A stretch of 64,000 nucleotides of DNA from Atherix ibis (lineage: Eukaryota; Arthropoda; Insecta; Diptera; Athericidae), in the NCBI GenBank assembly GCA_958298945.1, contig OY282605.1, positions 114,696,267-114,760,266 of the forward strand. Reading direction: 5' to 3'. The notes beneath the pieces were generated by a model. That model had not been told where the DNA came from. It did not search any database and worked only from the letters and a program-made list of their open reading frames with translations. The position numbers and the translations under genes are program-made. Shown here one piece after another: positions 33,311 to 45,859 of the stretch. Numbering within the stretch: the first letter of the stretch is position 1; each line of letters starts with the position of its first letter.

Positions 33311-33314
33311 ATTC

Positions 33315-33990
33315 TCCAATATGCATTTTGGAAAATGAAATTAAATAGCAAATATTTAAAATTTTAATTTTAAATATATATTTTATTACAGCTTTATTGA
33401 ACTATTTTTGCCATTACGTAAACTAATATTATATTTGACAAATATTTGCAACAAAATTCTTACAGGACTCGATCTTTTTCTGTTCGTTTTTTATGACGTT
33501 TCCAGAAATTTCGGGCTGGAATTCGGCCATTACTTGACGAATATTATTTTTTAAAATCTCTAACGTTTTTTTATTTTTAAAATCTCTTTTATCAGTATAC
33601 ATATTATTTTTTTTTTATAAAAGAAAAGTCCAGCCGAGTCAAATTGCACGATCTTTGAGGCTAATTGACATTACCAAATCTCGAAATTATGCGTTCTGGA
33701 AAGTTCTCGCGCTATCAAGCCAAAGCATATTATGTTGTTTGTCTTTTTTAAACCACAATTAGAATCTTCTAGTTCAGATGCCAATTAAATCCTTCTAGTT
33801 TAGCCAAAAAAAAAAATTCGCATTACGCAGCCATACCACTCAAAACAGTCTCTGCTTTCTGATATTCAAAGAAATATGGGCCAATGGACACTTTCAAAAC
33901 CAAATGGAAACCAGGCAGATAAAATAGATTTTTTACAGTTATTTGTTCATGTATTTACAGACTTATAAATAAGCCTCATTAAAATTGACG
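33315..33990 (-). pseudogene. family T remnant 4
   Basis: Minus-strand pieces in order include a FWFESVHWPIF-like reading of the FW-GGVIGPYFF block (about 33,860-33,910), PQRSCNLTRLDF for the third catalytic block (about 33,630-33,670), and NIRQVMAEFQPEI with KIESCKN at the C-terminus (about 33,460-33,550). The shared 3'-terminal sequence TCCAATATGCATTTTGGAAA is at about 33,315. No frame remains open. Confidence 0.65.
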
Positions 33991-35260
33991 TGGAACTCAA
34001 GCCTTACCAGTGTTATTGATAGAGCAACTAAAGCCAGTTGGGCTTGTCATAGCCTCTTTAGTAAAACCCGCTGTATTTAACCAAAAATTATATCTGCCAA
34101 TAGTTAGACCCATCATCACTTATACGGCCCTTGTTTGGTGGCCTAAGACTGAACCCTTTTTAAGGGTGAAAAAGTGGTATGCCCAAACAACGCTCCGCAA
34201 AGTTCAAATACTGGTAAGCTTGGGTATTACAAGTGCCCTTAGAACATGCCCATAGCAGTTCTTGAAACTTTTTTAGACCTGCTGCCTTTCCATAACCTTT
34301 AAACTAGGCGATCTGTTTGAACATCTTAAGGTGGTATCGGACCAGAAAGAATTCCAGAAAAGAGGAAACCTAACCTAAACCAGTCCTTTAAAGTGGTTCT
34401 TACGGAAAGTTTAACTTGAAAAGAGGGATGGCCTGCACTCGAAAAACGGGCCCATGTATTCGACACTGACGGTTCTAAAATGGATGTGGGTGTTGGGTCG
34501 ATTATAGTCGGATCTAAGACCCTTGGTAAATCCTCAATCATTTTTCGGGCACAACTACATACCATAGAGCCTTGTGCTAGAAAGGGTATCAGAAGGAACC
34601 TACGTAACGCAAAGCATCTACATCATCTCAGACAGCCTGAAAAAAATTGGGAAATAAATACTCCGTTTATTGGACCAGAACCCTTTTTTGGATGTATAAA
34701 GGGTCACCTGGGATTTTTTATAGACTCCCGGTACCGCGGTATGCCAGATCATGAGGGTATAGAGGGTAAAGAACTAGCAGAATAACTTGCCAAAAGGAGA
34801 CCAAATACTCTGTTCATTGGACCCGAAACCTTTTATGACTATCCAAAGTGCCACCTGGAGTCTATTATAGGGTCCCTGGATGGCTAGGTTAAATGCTATT
34901 ACTGAAGTAATCTATCGGATATGAATCACTCTACAAAATTCATCGCCTTTTCTGAAAAAAAAAATGGCGACAGAAATCTTTAAACTCAACAAACCAGACA
35001 TAAGACTCCGAAGTGGATAAATAAGATGGGCAAGTCTGACAAAAGAAACTGTCGTTTTTGCTTCGACGAGTATAAGCCTATTGCCCGCCATAGACTTCGA
35101 AATCTTGGTTTCGAATTCCCTGATCCCTACGAGATCTCCCGGCTACCAACCAATATGCTACTGAGGCTCACTAAAAGACTGAGTTAGGGTTATTCACCAC
35201 AAAAGACCTTATTGCTCGAAGTGGTTTTGAGACCATGTGCCTCTTGCTACCCACCTCGTA
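33991..35260 (+). pseudogene. RNase H-bearing LINE (R1/I-like) ORF2 C-terminal remnant
   Basis: At 34,010-34,255 the frame reads VGLVIASLVKPAVFNQKLYL and RPIITYTALVWWPKT, the region after reverse transcriptase in such LINEs. The RNase H start FDTDGSKMDVGVGSIIVG is at about 34,455-34,510, with the acidic residues of TDGS kept. The RNase H end DHEGIEGKELAE is at about 34,747-34,783, matching PGHxGIxGNExAD. A KMGKSD-type CxxC tail piece is near 35,025-35,070. Stops and frameshifts are frequent. A block inside RNase H (34,661-34,731) is duplicated at 34,807-34,878. I cannot name the clade firmly; RNase H argues for R1, I or LOA. Confidence 0.78.
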
Positions 35261-38200
35261 TTATTATTATTATAATTATGGCGATCACCATCTCCTTTTA
35301 AAATACTAAATTTGTCAACCGTAGAATCACCACATTTGTAAAAAGTTTTCACAATTTGAACGCATTTTTTTTGCAGTTTAATAATTTTAAATATAAAATG
35401 GCAAATTTAAAACTATGCTAATTTTATATTAAAAAATCTAAAATATATATTTAATGACTGTTAATTTTAATGGTTTTATTTATCTAAACTTCAAGATGGA
35501 TATTCATGTTCATAAATTTAATAGGTAATTTTCATAATTTAATCTTCCTTTCCTCACCTTTTAGAATTTTGATTTTATTGTACAAAATTCGCTTTTGACT
35601 TAAGATAATTTTTATTTAATTTATGGAATAAATTATTAAATGTACTATGAATTAAAAATGATATAGTTTTTATTTAAAATCGAGCCATCATCATTTTTTC
35701 AATATCACTGAAATACTTTTAAAAAAATTTGTTCCTGTTTCGGAAAAGGTACCTTTTTTTTGTGGTGACATTTTTTTAAAAAAATTGATAACGATATCTT
35801 TCCGTGCCAGACAAAATTTCATACAAAATTGAGTAATTATTTCTTTTCCCAACGATAAATGAAAATTACAAGCCATAAATATTAACGATAGTTTTACGAC
35901 ATTTTAAATTGATGTAAGGCAACGCCATCGGTCACTTACCTATATATCTTCTTATTTGTTCTTCTGTTTAATATAAATTCAAAATTGCATATGAAAAAAT
36001 ATTACCGTCCTCGACTAAATGCACTTAACACTGGCGGACAGTGACTAACACGAAACGGACATGTTCGACATGTTTACCCTCTGACCTAGACCTTATCGAG
36101 CAAAGCATAAAGGCGACCATTAATCTTTGGACAAATTTCACGAATTAAAAACACATAATAAATCTTTTTTTGCTAAAGTTTGTCCGTAGGCCAGTCTCTC
36201 CTTGGCCCTTTCAGTTATTATATAGCATCATGGCATTGGATGCCAATAAACATAGGTTTTCCTTTATTCACAAGTAAAAAAAAAACCACTCTCGTCTTCC
36301 TTCCATTAAAAATAAATTCCTGTACAACAGTGATGCGAAAACTTCTGTAAAGCGGGTATAGTAGCTATAAACATCTGTGTGGAAATGTTGCGTGCAACTA
36401 AGTCCAACCCAAAAGGAAAAGATTTACAAATAAATAAAAACCAACCGTAAATATCATGAATTTTACCCTTTGATTCCCGATTCTTCCTGTAGGTTTCTTT
36501 TATCCAACAATCCCGCCAGGCAATGGAAGCTATCGAATGTTCAAAATAATAATTTATGAGAACGTTCGCAGACACATAATAAATTAACTTAGTTGCCATG
36601 ATATCCAAAAAAAAAAAAAAAAACAGAAAAAACCAACAAACCAAACTGCCTGAAAAAATGCATTATTCGGCGATGGTAACATATTCGATAAGACTCACAT
36701 TTTCCAGAAAACGGAATTCAACTTTTTCTGGATTCTCGATGCTGCGCAACAGAAAATAGCATATTTTTTTCATCCGATTTTTTTTGGACTTATTTAAAAA
36801 TTGAATAAAATGAAGATGTTACTATAAGAATCTTATTTCTAAAAAAAAAAAACTATACGTGTAAAGGTATACGCATAGTATAATAAAATTTGCATACTCC
36901 TGAAATTTAATAGGTCTTCTTAATTATTACTTTGAAAAAAAAATACGCTATAATTTTTGGAATTACACGATAACATACTAATTTTCTTTGGAAACCTTTC
37001 ATACCTATAATAATTAAATACGATATCGATATTTTTCTCATGCTAAAACAAAGCTTAAAATGATCTTCAAAATTTCTATAGGAATCCTTTTGAAAAGACG
37101 ACGATAACTTCAAGCAGAAACTTATATTTTTTTTTCGTTGTTGTTAAATATCACGCAGAGGGCGTTCTTAATTATCAAAATGTCAATCATGGCGGCATAT
37201 TTCAAAATCACGGTAATTTCGTGAACTGATTTTTATTCTAATATGAACAGTTAAGCAATAATCGCTTTCCATTTATTTTGATAATATAATAAAAATTACT
37301 CCAATAATCACGCCCCAAAAATACAATGCAAAATCGCAATTCTTCAAAAGAAAATATTTGTAAAAATCTATCTAGTTCAGAGTCAATTTTTAAATAGAAT
37401 GAATGCGCTTTAAAAATATCACAAAAATTGACCTCAAATTCGTATTCGGATTTTTCTTAAATTTTGTTTCTTTCTTCTTTTTTTTTTTGTATATATTCTG
37501 TGGAAAAGAAATCAAACTATTTTCTTAAAAATTTCCTAGTTTGAAATTTGACACGCATTGTTTTATAACAAGAGATTTTGCATATATTTTTTTATTATTT
37601 ATTTTGGTTTTTTTTTTTACAAAACCCCAAAATTAAAAAAGTGAACACTTCACTTTTGAGATATTTTTAACAATTCTTGTCGAATTTACTACAGTTTTAA
37701 TTTGTTTCGTGATTTTAGAGAAAATAAACTAGTAGAGAACTGTTTTCAAATTGTAATTTTGTAATATTTCTGTTCATTTTCATGAATAAAAACTATATCA
37801 TCTACAGTAAATGTGCATTTGTGTTGTGGTTGGTGCTTATTTTCTTCATATTGTCATAGAAATAACATTATTCATTTTGTTGGAATTGTATTATTAGTTA
37901 AAAATTTTATGTTATTTTTCATTTTTAATTATTAATTTTTGATTTAAGAAAATTATCGAAATGCATAATCACGTTTTTCATTATTCGAACTAATTTACAT
38001 CGAATCTAGTACTTCAATAAACAGTTTAGCGAAGTGTCAGTGGTTAATGTGTCTCTGGTTAATAACGGAGGTGTGTGCCTTAACTAAGGAAAACTGTTCT
38101 GCGAATAAATTGGAAGCAATTTTTTTTGGAATTTTTTTCTTGGAATTAATAATTAAATTAAAAAATTTGTTAGAATTAATAATTAAATTTTTTTTCTGGA

Positions 38201-38314
38201 ATTCAGAACTATCAAATTATTTATGGTTTTTTTTTAAGAAAGCTTGAAATTAACTATGTTGACAGTTCTGTCAATTGGTTTTTTCACATGTTCACAATAG
38301 ACGGTTTATCATTT
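35261..38314. other. AT-rich region, no gene seen
   Basis: A 112-codon minus frame at 36,306-36,644 begins with a hydrophobic run caused by a poly-A tract on the plus strand and has no motif I know. No element ends, repeats or convincing exons are visible in the rest. Confidence 0.4.
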
Positions 38315-38420
38315 GTTATAATGTCTTCAATTTTGCTAGAAAATTGTATTAAAATAGTTCAAATCCATTATGAAAATAAACTGAGCCTGCAATGAAGAAT
38401 TTGGTCCTACCGTTCAACTC

Positions 38421-38489
38421 AAAATATTGCTTCAGTGAGTAAAACTGCTGCAGAGGATCCAGCAGTTTTACTCACTGAAGCAATATTTT
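38421..38489. repeat. perfect 30-bp inverted repeat with 9-base loop
   Basis: Bases 38,421-38,450 and 38,460-38,489 are exact reverse complements, separated by CAGAGGATC. The left arm is genuine T coding sequence (NIASVSKTAAED). The right arm is an inverted copy that replaces the sequence expected next. It probably arose by fold-back template switching during repair. Confidence 0.95.
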
Positions 38490-38780
38490 AATAATTGGGC
38501 CTGTCCACAATAACCACATCGCATAAGGTCCAACTGGTGCAAGAATTACAGCCACCAGATGGTGCTGGTTTTTCAGAAAAATGCATCTTCTCGGACGAAG
38601 CTCATTTTCACTTAAACAAGCAAAGTTGTCGTATTTGGGCATCTGAAAATCCACGAGCAGTTATTGAGCATCAATTACATTCACCACGTATCATTACTAT
38701 ATGCTGCACTTTTTGGGCTGAAGGCATCATTGGTCCGCATTCTTTCAAAAAAAAGTTACTCTTGAAGAACAGTTACACAT

Positions 38781-39718
38781 GTTTTTTTCATAAAAAGCAA
38801 AAACAAATTAATTTAAAGTACTTGTCCTCGCTAGCTACACATTTTTCCCATCTTTCGGGCAATTTGTGGATACCACGCCAAAAAAATTCCTTCTCTTTCG
38901 AGGCAAACCACTCATGAAGTCATTTTCGGACGTCTTTGTAAGAATGGAAGTGGTGCTCAGCGAGCGCGTGGCTCATCGACGAAAACAGGTAGTAGTCGGA
39001 AGGGGCCATGTCTGGTGAATAAGCGGGATGAGGTAGCACCTTCCAGTTGAGTGACTCCAAGTAGTTTTGGACCATTTGTGACGTGTGCGATGATGCGTTG
39101 TCGTGGAGGAGAATCTGCTTGTCATGTTTTTGTTGATAATCCGTCCTTTTTTCACGCAGAGCACGGTACAAGGTGTCGCTCCATCTGCCTATCGTTCAAT
39201 TCATGCGGCACCCATTTTCCGATCTTTTCAATTTTTCCCATGGCACGCAGCCGCATGGAAATGGCTGGTTGAGTAACACCCAATTGCTCCATGAGCATTT
39301 TTTGCGATTGGGTATCGTCTTCGTCCAAAAGGGCCTGCAATTGATGGTCCTTAACCTTACCAGGCCGATGCTTCTTGTCCCACAAGTCAGAATTGACGTC
39401 TTTGAACCGACGAAACCAATCCCGGCACGTTATTTCCGATAAAGCACTGTTACCATAGGCCTCCATAAGCATCCGATGCGATTCGGCAGTCGATTTATTC
39501 AAATTGAAGCAGAAAATCTGAGCTTCCCGCATATGTTTTTTTTCTGGCACAAAACTAGACATGATTACCAAAGGAAAAATGTATGTTGTTATACGAAATT
39601 GCTGACAATGTGCACTGATTAATGTTGACAGATGTCAAACTCATAAAAAAAGTATGGCGTGCCCATGGTAGCTCAATACGATCACTCACGTCATCTATGA
39701 CCAAACTTATACACTTGG
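38781..39718 (-). mobile_element. Mos1-like mariner, copy 2, nested in T copy 5
   Basis: The right (5') terminus reads CCAAGTGTATAAG on the minus strand, with TA at 39,719-39,720. About 13 bp of the 29-bp terminal repeat seen in copy 1 is missing. The left terminus is mostly lost near 38,776-38,781. The transposase starts MSSFVPEKKH at 39,562. It has the helix-turn-helix part and the WVPHELNDRQMER linker up to about 39,180, then jumps to YRALREKRTDYQQ. This deletes about 100 residues including the first catalytic Asp, with a frame change. The second Asp (LLHDNASSH) and third (MAPSDYYLF) remain. The C-terminus runs to about 38,813 with one in-frame TGA at a usual Trp codon (about 38,916). Confidence 0.9.
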
Positions 39719-39965
39719 TAGAAATGATAACAAATTTTTTATGGTCCATTTTTGATGACATGTATATCGACGACTTGGAGGGCGTTACTTGCCACACTAC
39801 CCAAGAAACAATCGATTTATTGAAAACTAAATTCAATGTGCGTCTAATTCCGATCATTATCACCAAGATCATATGATTTAACGCAATGGAACTTTTCTTG
39901 TGGAGCTGTGTGAAAGATAATGTTTATGAGAATAGACCAACACACAATTCAAGAGATCAAAAATA

Positions 39966-42900
39966 AAACCCACAATCATGTAAAAATGTAATAGAAAGGA
40001 TTAATGTATATAAAATGTAATAGAAAGGATCAATAATATTTTAATTCCAATAAAAAATTCATAAATGGTAAAGTTTTTGTTTATTCTTAAATGGTAAAGT
40101 ATCTGCAATAAATAATGACAGAAATGTCATATAAACGTGAGTGTTCCATTCAATATTTTGAAAAAAAAAACAGTTCTAATATTATTTAGTAAAGAGAATT
40201 TTTCAAAAAAACCAATAAGAGATATTCGTCCGCCATTTTGGAAAATAGAACTTTATAGATAATTTTTCGAAATGAAAAAAAAACTGTAATATTTTATTGA
40301 GTAAAAAAGAGAAAAAATTAATAAGATTATTCTGATTGGATATTTTGAAATGAAAAAAAATTTTTTTTTTCAATATGAAATATCTTTTTTATATCATTCG
40401 TTTACAGTTAAATTTTTAGCACCTTAAATATAATCAGTCCATTGAGTATTCATGTAAATTTACAATCAGACATATGTAGTTGTTGTACAATATATAAAGG
40501 AATAAGATTGGTTTTATTTAATGAGCTTTTTGAGTATGGTAGCCATATAATCGGCCTTCAAGCCAAGCCTATATTATTAATGGGGAGCACTCAAAATTTG
40601 TACATTTTTACCAATGTTATCGACTGTTTGGCATCTTGTTTTCTAAATGAGATTAGTTAGATACTACTTTAGATTACATATACACTTATTCACGTTTTTC
40701 CCTTTTATATTTGTACAAAAGAATTTAAATTCATTCGCCCGCATATGCATACACATAAACATACTTGATTCGAATCTAGGGTAAATGCTGATGATCCATA
40801 TATTCAGTTTGGATACCATTTAAAAAGTACTCCCTATTTATTACAGTAAATTATAAATATATTAAAATCAAATAGAAAATCTAATTAGAAATCAATTGTT
40901 ATGTAGAAAAAATAAAACTAATCAAATAAGGGCAGAGGAGAAAACTATTGCAGAAAAGAATAAACACCGAAAATCTCGAATAGAAATAAGGGAACTGAAA
41001 TAAGAGTGATAGAAATTTTATGATGATGGAGGGCAGAAATGGAGAGAGAAGAAAAAAATGTATGCGATTATTTTTGGTATGTAGAAAAAATGATCTCAAA
41101 GATTCGTTAGCGAGATTGATGTGAATTCCTTTCAGCGGAATGCTTTCAATATCAATCACCCGGTATGCGTTTTAGTAATGTTGGTGTTAGCAATTTTTGG
41201 TGTGTTGTACTGCTGGCCCCTTGTTGGTAGTGTTGATATATCCCAAGTTCGACAAGTTTGTACGGCTGCCGTTTTTCCGTATACGAACAGTAAATGACTT
41301 GATGACTCTGAAAGGCAATTTTATCCACAATGTGCCAATGGCCAATCTATCTATCTATCTATTTGATCAAACCAATTAACCCGCGTCCATTTGCTAGCGC
41401 AATTAAATTACCGACGATGACTCGATTTGAAGTTGGAAGCCTCTTAAAACCGTTGGGGCCGATTTGTTAATTTATCCAACTTAGTTGAGGAGCTTTCAAT
41501 CCAGAAGACCAATATCTTCAACCCAACCGCAACCTATACGTCCATCTATAATATTTGATCTGGTATTGATTTTTAGTCTGTGAGCAGATTCTCCATAGAT
41601 GATGACTGAACTAACTTTCGCAACAACATTATTGAGAAGGATCGGACTGATGGCGATCTAATGCATGCGAATATCTGAAATCAGTCGACTGACACTGCAT
41701 CAACAAACTAATAGCCACTTGGATAACTACAATATAAATGCCATTGGCACGCCTGATTTTACCTAGAAGAGTCTGGCCTAGGTCTGAGCTTTCCATTTTT
41801 GGTTGCTGTATGTCGTCGATTAATTCCAATGATCGATTTGAACTCAGTGCAATTGCCCTCTTTCTATCGCTACTTTTAAACGCATTTCAACAAATCAACT
41901 AATTTCAAGTATTTAGGAATTTTTTCTTCTTCTTCTTCTATAAATAATTCTTTTCTTTATTTCTTGAAAAATTATCACCACCATTCGCATATTTTTTTTC
42001 TTTTTCTAAACGGAACTTGTACTTGTTTCTTGTTTTATGAGTTGTTTAACTATTAAAATACTTTCATTGTAAGCAAAAAAAAAGAGTTTGGTGAAGGGGG
42101 GAGGGGAGAGATATTGAAACTTTCATAAAAATATCTTCTTTGCAAAGATATTCCTTCCAGACCGATTTAGATATGAAGTGATCATACTGATAAATGCAGA
42201 CTTTTGACAGCATTCAATAGTCACGATGGAATTAAACCTTTCCAAGGCATAGCCATACTTAATCCATTCGCAATTAATGCCATTTCAGGAAATCACTTAA
42301 ACGCGTTCATTATCGAAATCGATAATCAATGTACATTCAACAAAAATACTTTTCCATAATTTCGTATAAATTATCATAGATGGTAGTGGACAGAATTTTC
42401 TTTTGGCGATAATTGAAAATAACAACTAATCGTACAAGCAATTTTACATCATTTTGAATATTGTACGAGTATCTACGTTATTACGTTTGATAAATTTAAT
42501 GTCTTCATTTCGATGATGACCAAACTTTTTATTTTAATTTGTGGTTTTTTTTTTACTTAAACATTTTTTTTTTGATTTTTACAATTCAGAGTTAGTTATT
42601 TTTTATGTTAAAAAAAAATTATAAATATAATAAATACCATCTTAAGTATTTGCTGATAAAATTTATTTACCATCAAAGAGATTTTTTGGTGAAATATTTT
42701 TCAGTTTATTTTAAAGACAAGTTGTTTGTTAAGTAAATTGCCTCTTTTGGCATGAAATTTATTAAAATAGAAAAGGTATATTTATCTACAATTTACCATA
42801 CTACTGTTCGTTAAAGTGTTTATCTACACAACGCTCTATAATGATTACTATCTGACTAAATAAATTTAATAGAAAATCATGTAAAATTTCCACACAAAAA

Positions 42901-43401
42901 ATATTACTCCATCTACGAAAATAACTTCTGTATCAGTTGTAAATTACAAAAAAGACCTTTAACATATAAAAAAAAGTTTGAAAATCTGTCGAACACTATC
43001 TTTACATATCTGGCATTAATCTTAATTACAAAAAAAAACTGTTGCTTTACCGAATATCTTCTTCACAATCTAACTATTCTAAAACAAATTCATCCACCCT
43101 ATCTCTTAATATCGAAGCCTCCCTTTCGCAGTTTGATTGGAAACTGTCACTAGCAGAAGTGATGAGGATATCTACCTGATTGAATAGGTGCAACTGATCC
43201 ATCGTGCTATAGACAAATAGTCCTAGAACATACATGTGTTCACAGACGCAGCAGTCACCCAGATAATCGGCGATGAATACCCCGAACTGAAGTGTGGAAT
43301 CTTACCAAGAATCTATACCTTTCCAGGGTGCATTTTATGTTCCAGGTCGAAGTACTCTTTAATAACTTTTAAATAAAATACAATTTTATAATTTATTTTA
43401 T
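39966..43401. other. no recognisable gene
   Basis: AT-rich DNA with a less AT-rich part at about 41,160-41,850 that holds only short frames (41,197-41,379 plus; 41,629-41,829 minus) with no family motif. One small microsatellite is listed separately. I see no transposon ends. Confidence 0.4.
41345..41362. repeat. (ATCT)n microsatellite
   Basis: Four to five tandem ATCT units. Too short to be more than a simple repeat. Confidence 0.9.
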
Positions 43402-44250
43402 TGATTGATTAAATATGATTTCCGGCAAATGCCCGCGTTTGGCTGCAGCAAAAAGGCGCGCGCTTTTAAGCACATTTTCCATAAGAAATTTCACACACTT
43501 CTAGTGTTATTTCAGTAATTTTGTTTACATTTTTTTCCTTCAAGTATGTTAGTGTACATATTTTTCCTTCAAGTATTCCCCTATACGAAGAAAATGGGTG
43601 GATACAAATCAGGGGTTCTTGGGGTCCAGTCGATATCACAACTTTTTGACATTATTCGGTCAGGAAAAATTTCTCTCAAAAATTTGCTTCGTAGCATAAG
43701 CTGTGTGTAATCTGACACCGTCTTGTTAGAACCACATGTACTTTACGCCTAATTGACCCAATTCGGGCAAAAGTAAGTTTTCCAATTTGTCCCAATAAGG
43801 GTCACCAATTACTGTTACAGCATTGCCTCAAAAATCCTCAAAGAAATATGTCTCAAAGATGCCGCCGACCCAAACATTCAGTTACTCTACAAGGGTGTAG
43901 TGGTCTTTGATGTATCAGCTGAGGGTTTTCAGAGCCCCAATAGCGTCTAGTCTGTTTATTAACGAATTCAGCCACGTTGAAGTATTCTTCATCGCTTATA
44001 ATGATTTTTTGCCAAAAATGGTGGTCGTCTGTAACTCGAGAACTCTAATATTGGATCAATTGAATTTTATATGGGTAAAATATCATTGACTTGCTCGGCA
44101 TATGAATAACACCAAAAAAAGTCACGTACCCACAATTGAAAAATTATTTTAAAAAAATATTTTAATAGTTTTAATACGTCTCTGCGACTGTTAAATGCCA
44201 ACAGACAAGTATGACCCAAACAAAAATGGCCGCCAAAAAAAATGAAACAC
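43402..44250 (-). pseudogene. family T relative, best-preserved C-terminal half
   Basis: Read on the minus strand, near 44,060: PYKIQLIQ, HHFWQKIIISDEEYFNVAEF (first catalytic Asp in SDEEYF), VNKQTRRYWGSENPQLIHQR, then in another frame ETYFFED and GNAVTVIGDPYWDKLENLLL, LPELGQLGVKYMWF, a stop, QDGVRLHTAYATKQIF (second Asp) and CDIDWTPRTPDLYPPIFF. There the usual PLDFF third acidic residue is replaced. The C-terminus KSARLFAAAKRGHLPEIIFN ends at a stop near 43,402 and keeps the RGHLxEIIF motif of this transposase group. A few frameshifts and stops make it inactive. It is less decayed than the other T copies and seems a separate subfamily. Confidence 0.8.
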
Positions 44251-44279
44251 AAAAAGCATCCTGCATATTAAATTTTGAC

Positions 44280-44660
44280 AGGCAATAGTCCCGAAGCCTT
44301 GGAATTCATCTGTGGCTCATCATCAGTTGATCCGGTTCTCAACTGCAAAATATCGAATTGCGTTGTATTCAGGTCATGCTCGTATCCTTGGCAATGGGCG
44401 AGCTGATTAACTAGAAGGGGAGGTTCGACAACATCCTATACCCCCAAGCATTGGCCGCATCTACTGACCAAATGGAATTAAACATTTTTGACCATGCATA
44501 GACAAATAAACTGGATAAACAGTTGAAGATTTATCTACACATGATTTTATTTCCAGGAACCAGCCTCGTTGGTAAAACTAAAGCCATTCAATCCAGAATT
44601 TCTTTTTGAATGAGACCCATAAATATCTTATCTATATCACCTTTTTATTTTTCTAGGCCA
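44280..44660 (+). pseudogene. RNase H LINE C-terminal fragment
   Basis: The plus strand near 44,350-44,420 reads LYSGHARILGNGRAD, then LEGEVRQHP. This is the RNase H motif WxPGHxGIxGNExAD with a few changes. The frame then decays. It leads directly into the 3'-tail-like repeat that follows, as expected for the 3' end of a 5'-truncated LINE insertion. Confidence 0.65.
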
Positions 44661-44860
44661 ATCTAATATGCTCCCTAAAATTTAGTAATATCTAATGAAT
44701 CTCTCCAACTACTGTTCGACAAATTTTTATTACGGAAGCTGGTAATACCAACCCACTCGCAATATGATGTCGATAAATGACCTCTCGGCCATGGCGCTAC
44801 AAAATCGCCTCTGAATCTTTTCTCAAAAACTAACAAAACTATCTAAATAAAATAAAAACT
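44650..44860 (+). repeat. LINE 3'-tail-like repeat, copy 3
   Basis: CTAATATGCTCCCTAAAATT, then GGTAATACCAACCCACTCGC, then GACCTCTCGGCCATGGCGCT, then a tail with AAAAACTAACAAAACTATC. The order matches 21,770-21,930. Its position just after RNase H coding sequence links the repeat to that LINE class. Confidence 0.65.
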
Positions 44861-45855
44861 ACAGAAAATTTTCCATTTTTATTCTCTTATTTTCAAATTT
44901 AGCAACATTAATTTGAAGTTTTTTTTCAATCCAAATAAATAACATTTATTTTATTGTCGTTTAAAAAATTATCATTTTGAAATAAGTAAAAAAATATATA
45001 AGCACTTAGAATGAAATTCAGTTAGAAAACGTATTCCTTTGGAGGGGGAAGGGGGGAGTTTTGGATAAACATATCTCATCAATAAATTTCAAGAATGATT
45101 TTTTTTTCTTCAGCAATTTCAATAGCAATTATCAGTAAACTCCCCTCGAATTATACAATAACATTAAAAATAACAATGCCACATCCTCCAGATTTTCGGT
45201 TTACTTCTGAACGAACAGACCAGTTTAATATTGTGAAGTCAATATTTGGTACCTCCGATCACAATCGGCCATAAGAAAAATTAGATTCCATTAAAAATTT
45301 GTTGTATCACGCAATCGATTTCTTGAGGTGTAAATGTGAGGCGATAAATATTCGTTTGAGAATATTCGATCACATTAACGAGGTCACATCCCCCAAAAAA
45401 CGTAAAAATCACATTTGAACATTTTCATTTATTCAAGTTCGATTTTCGAATGAAATTACGCCTCAACAAATGAAGATATCAGAATTATCTTTTTTTTATG
45501 TTTTTAGATATTTTTAAGTACAGTCAATGTTGGCATTGAACAATGTTAATAATAAATTTTTCCATCTTTTTTCTTTGATTACACTACAATTAAAATTCAG
45601 AATTAAAAATTAATATTAAAGAATAATTCGAAATGATTTTTTTTTTGTTTATTGAGTTCTCTTATACTGGATAAAAAATGCATAAAAATATTATTAAAAC
45701 TTAAAGGACCAAATAGTTATTGCTGAATTTGAAATAAGATTTTCTAAAATTTTACCAAAAATAATTATATAAGCAGAAGGAAAGCTGAAACAAATTGTTA
45801 TAAAATAAAGAAACTTTATTCAAGACTAAATTGAGTTTGTTGGATCATACCTCAA
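44861..45855. other. AT-rich region, no gene seen
   Basis: No element ends, frames or repeat units recognised. Confidence 0.4.
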
Positions 45856-45859
45856 CGAG

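Larger units (their letters stand above)
38315..39965 (+). pseudogene. family T copy 5, interrupted by a Mos1-like mariner
   Basis: The plus strand begins near 38,320 (MSSILLENCIKIVQIHYEN). It then has NIASVSKTAAEDPA, and the central block CIFSDEAHFHLNKQSCRIWASENPR with the first catalytic Asp at about 38,590-38,660. Next is FWAEGIIGPHSF, ending near 38,780. It resumes at about 39,718 with EMITNFLW, GVTCHTTQETIDLLKTKFNV (second block, where the usual QDGATCHT has lost its Asp) and a worn third block near 39,870. Two earlier deletions and a 30-bp foldback at 38,421 have also rearranged the N-terminal part. This is the best T copy for recognising the family: an IS630/Tc1-mariner-type DDE transposase. 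Confidence 0.85.

Noticed and set aside
36306..36644. A 112-codon minus ORF as a membrane protein
   Set aside because: Its hydrophobic start is a translated poly-T tract and the rest has no recognisable motif.
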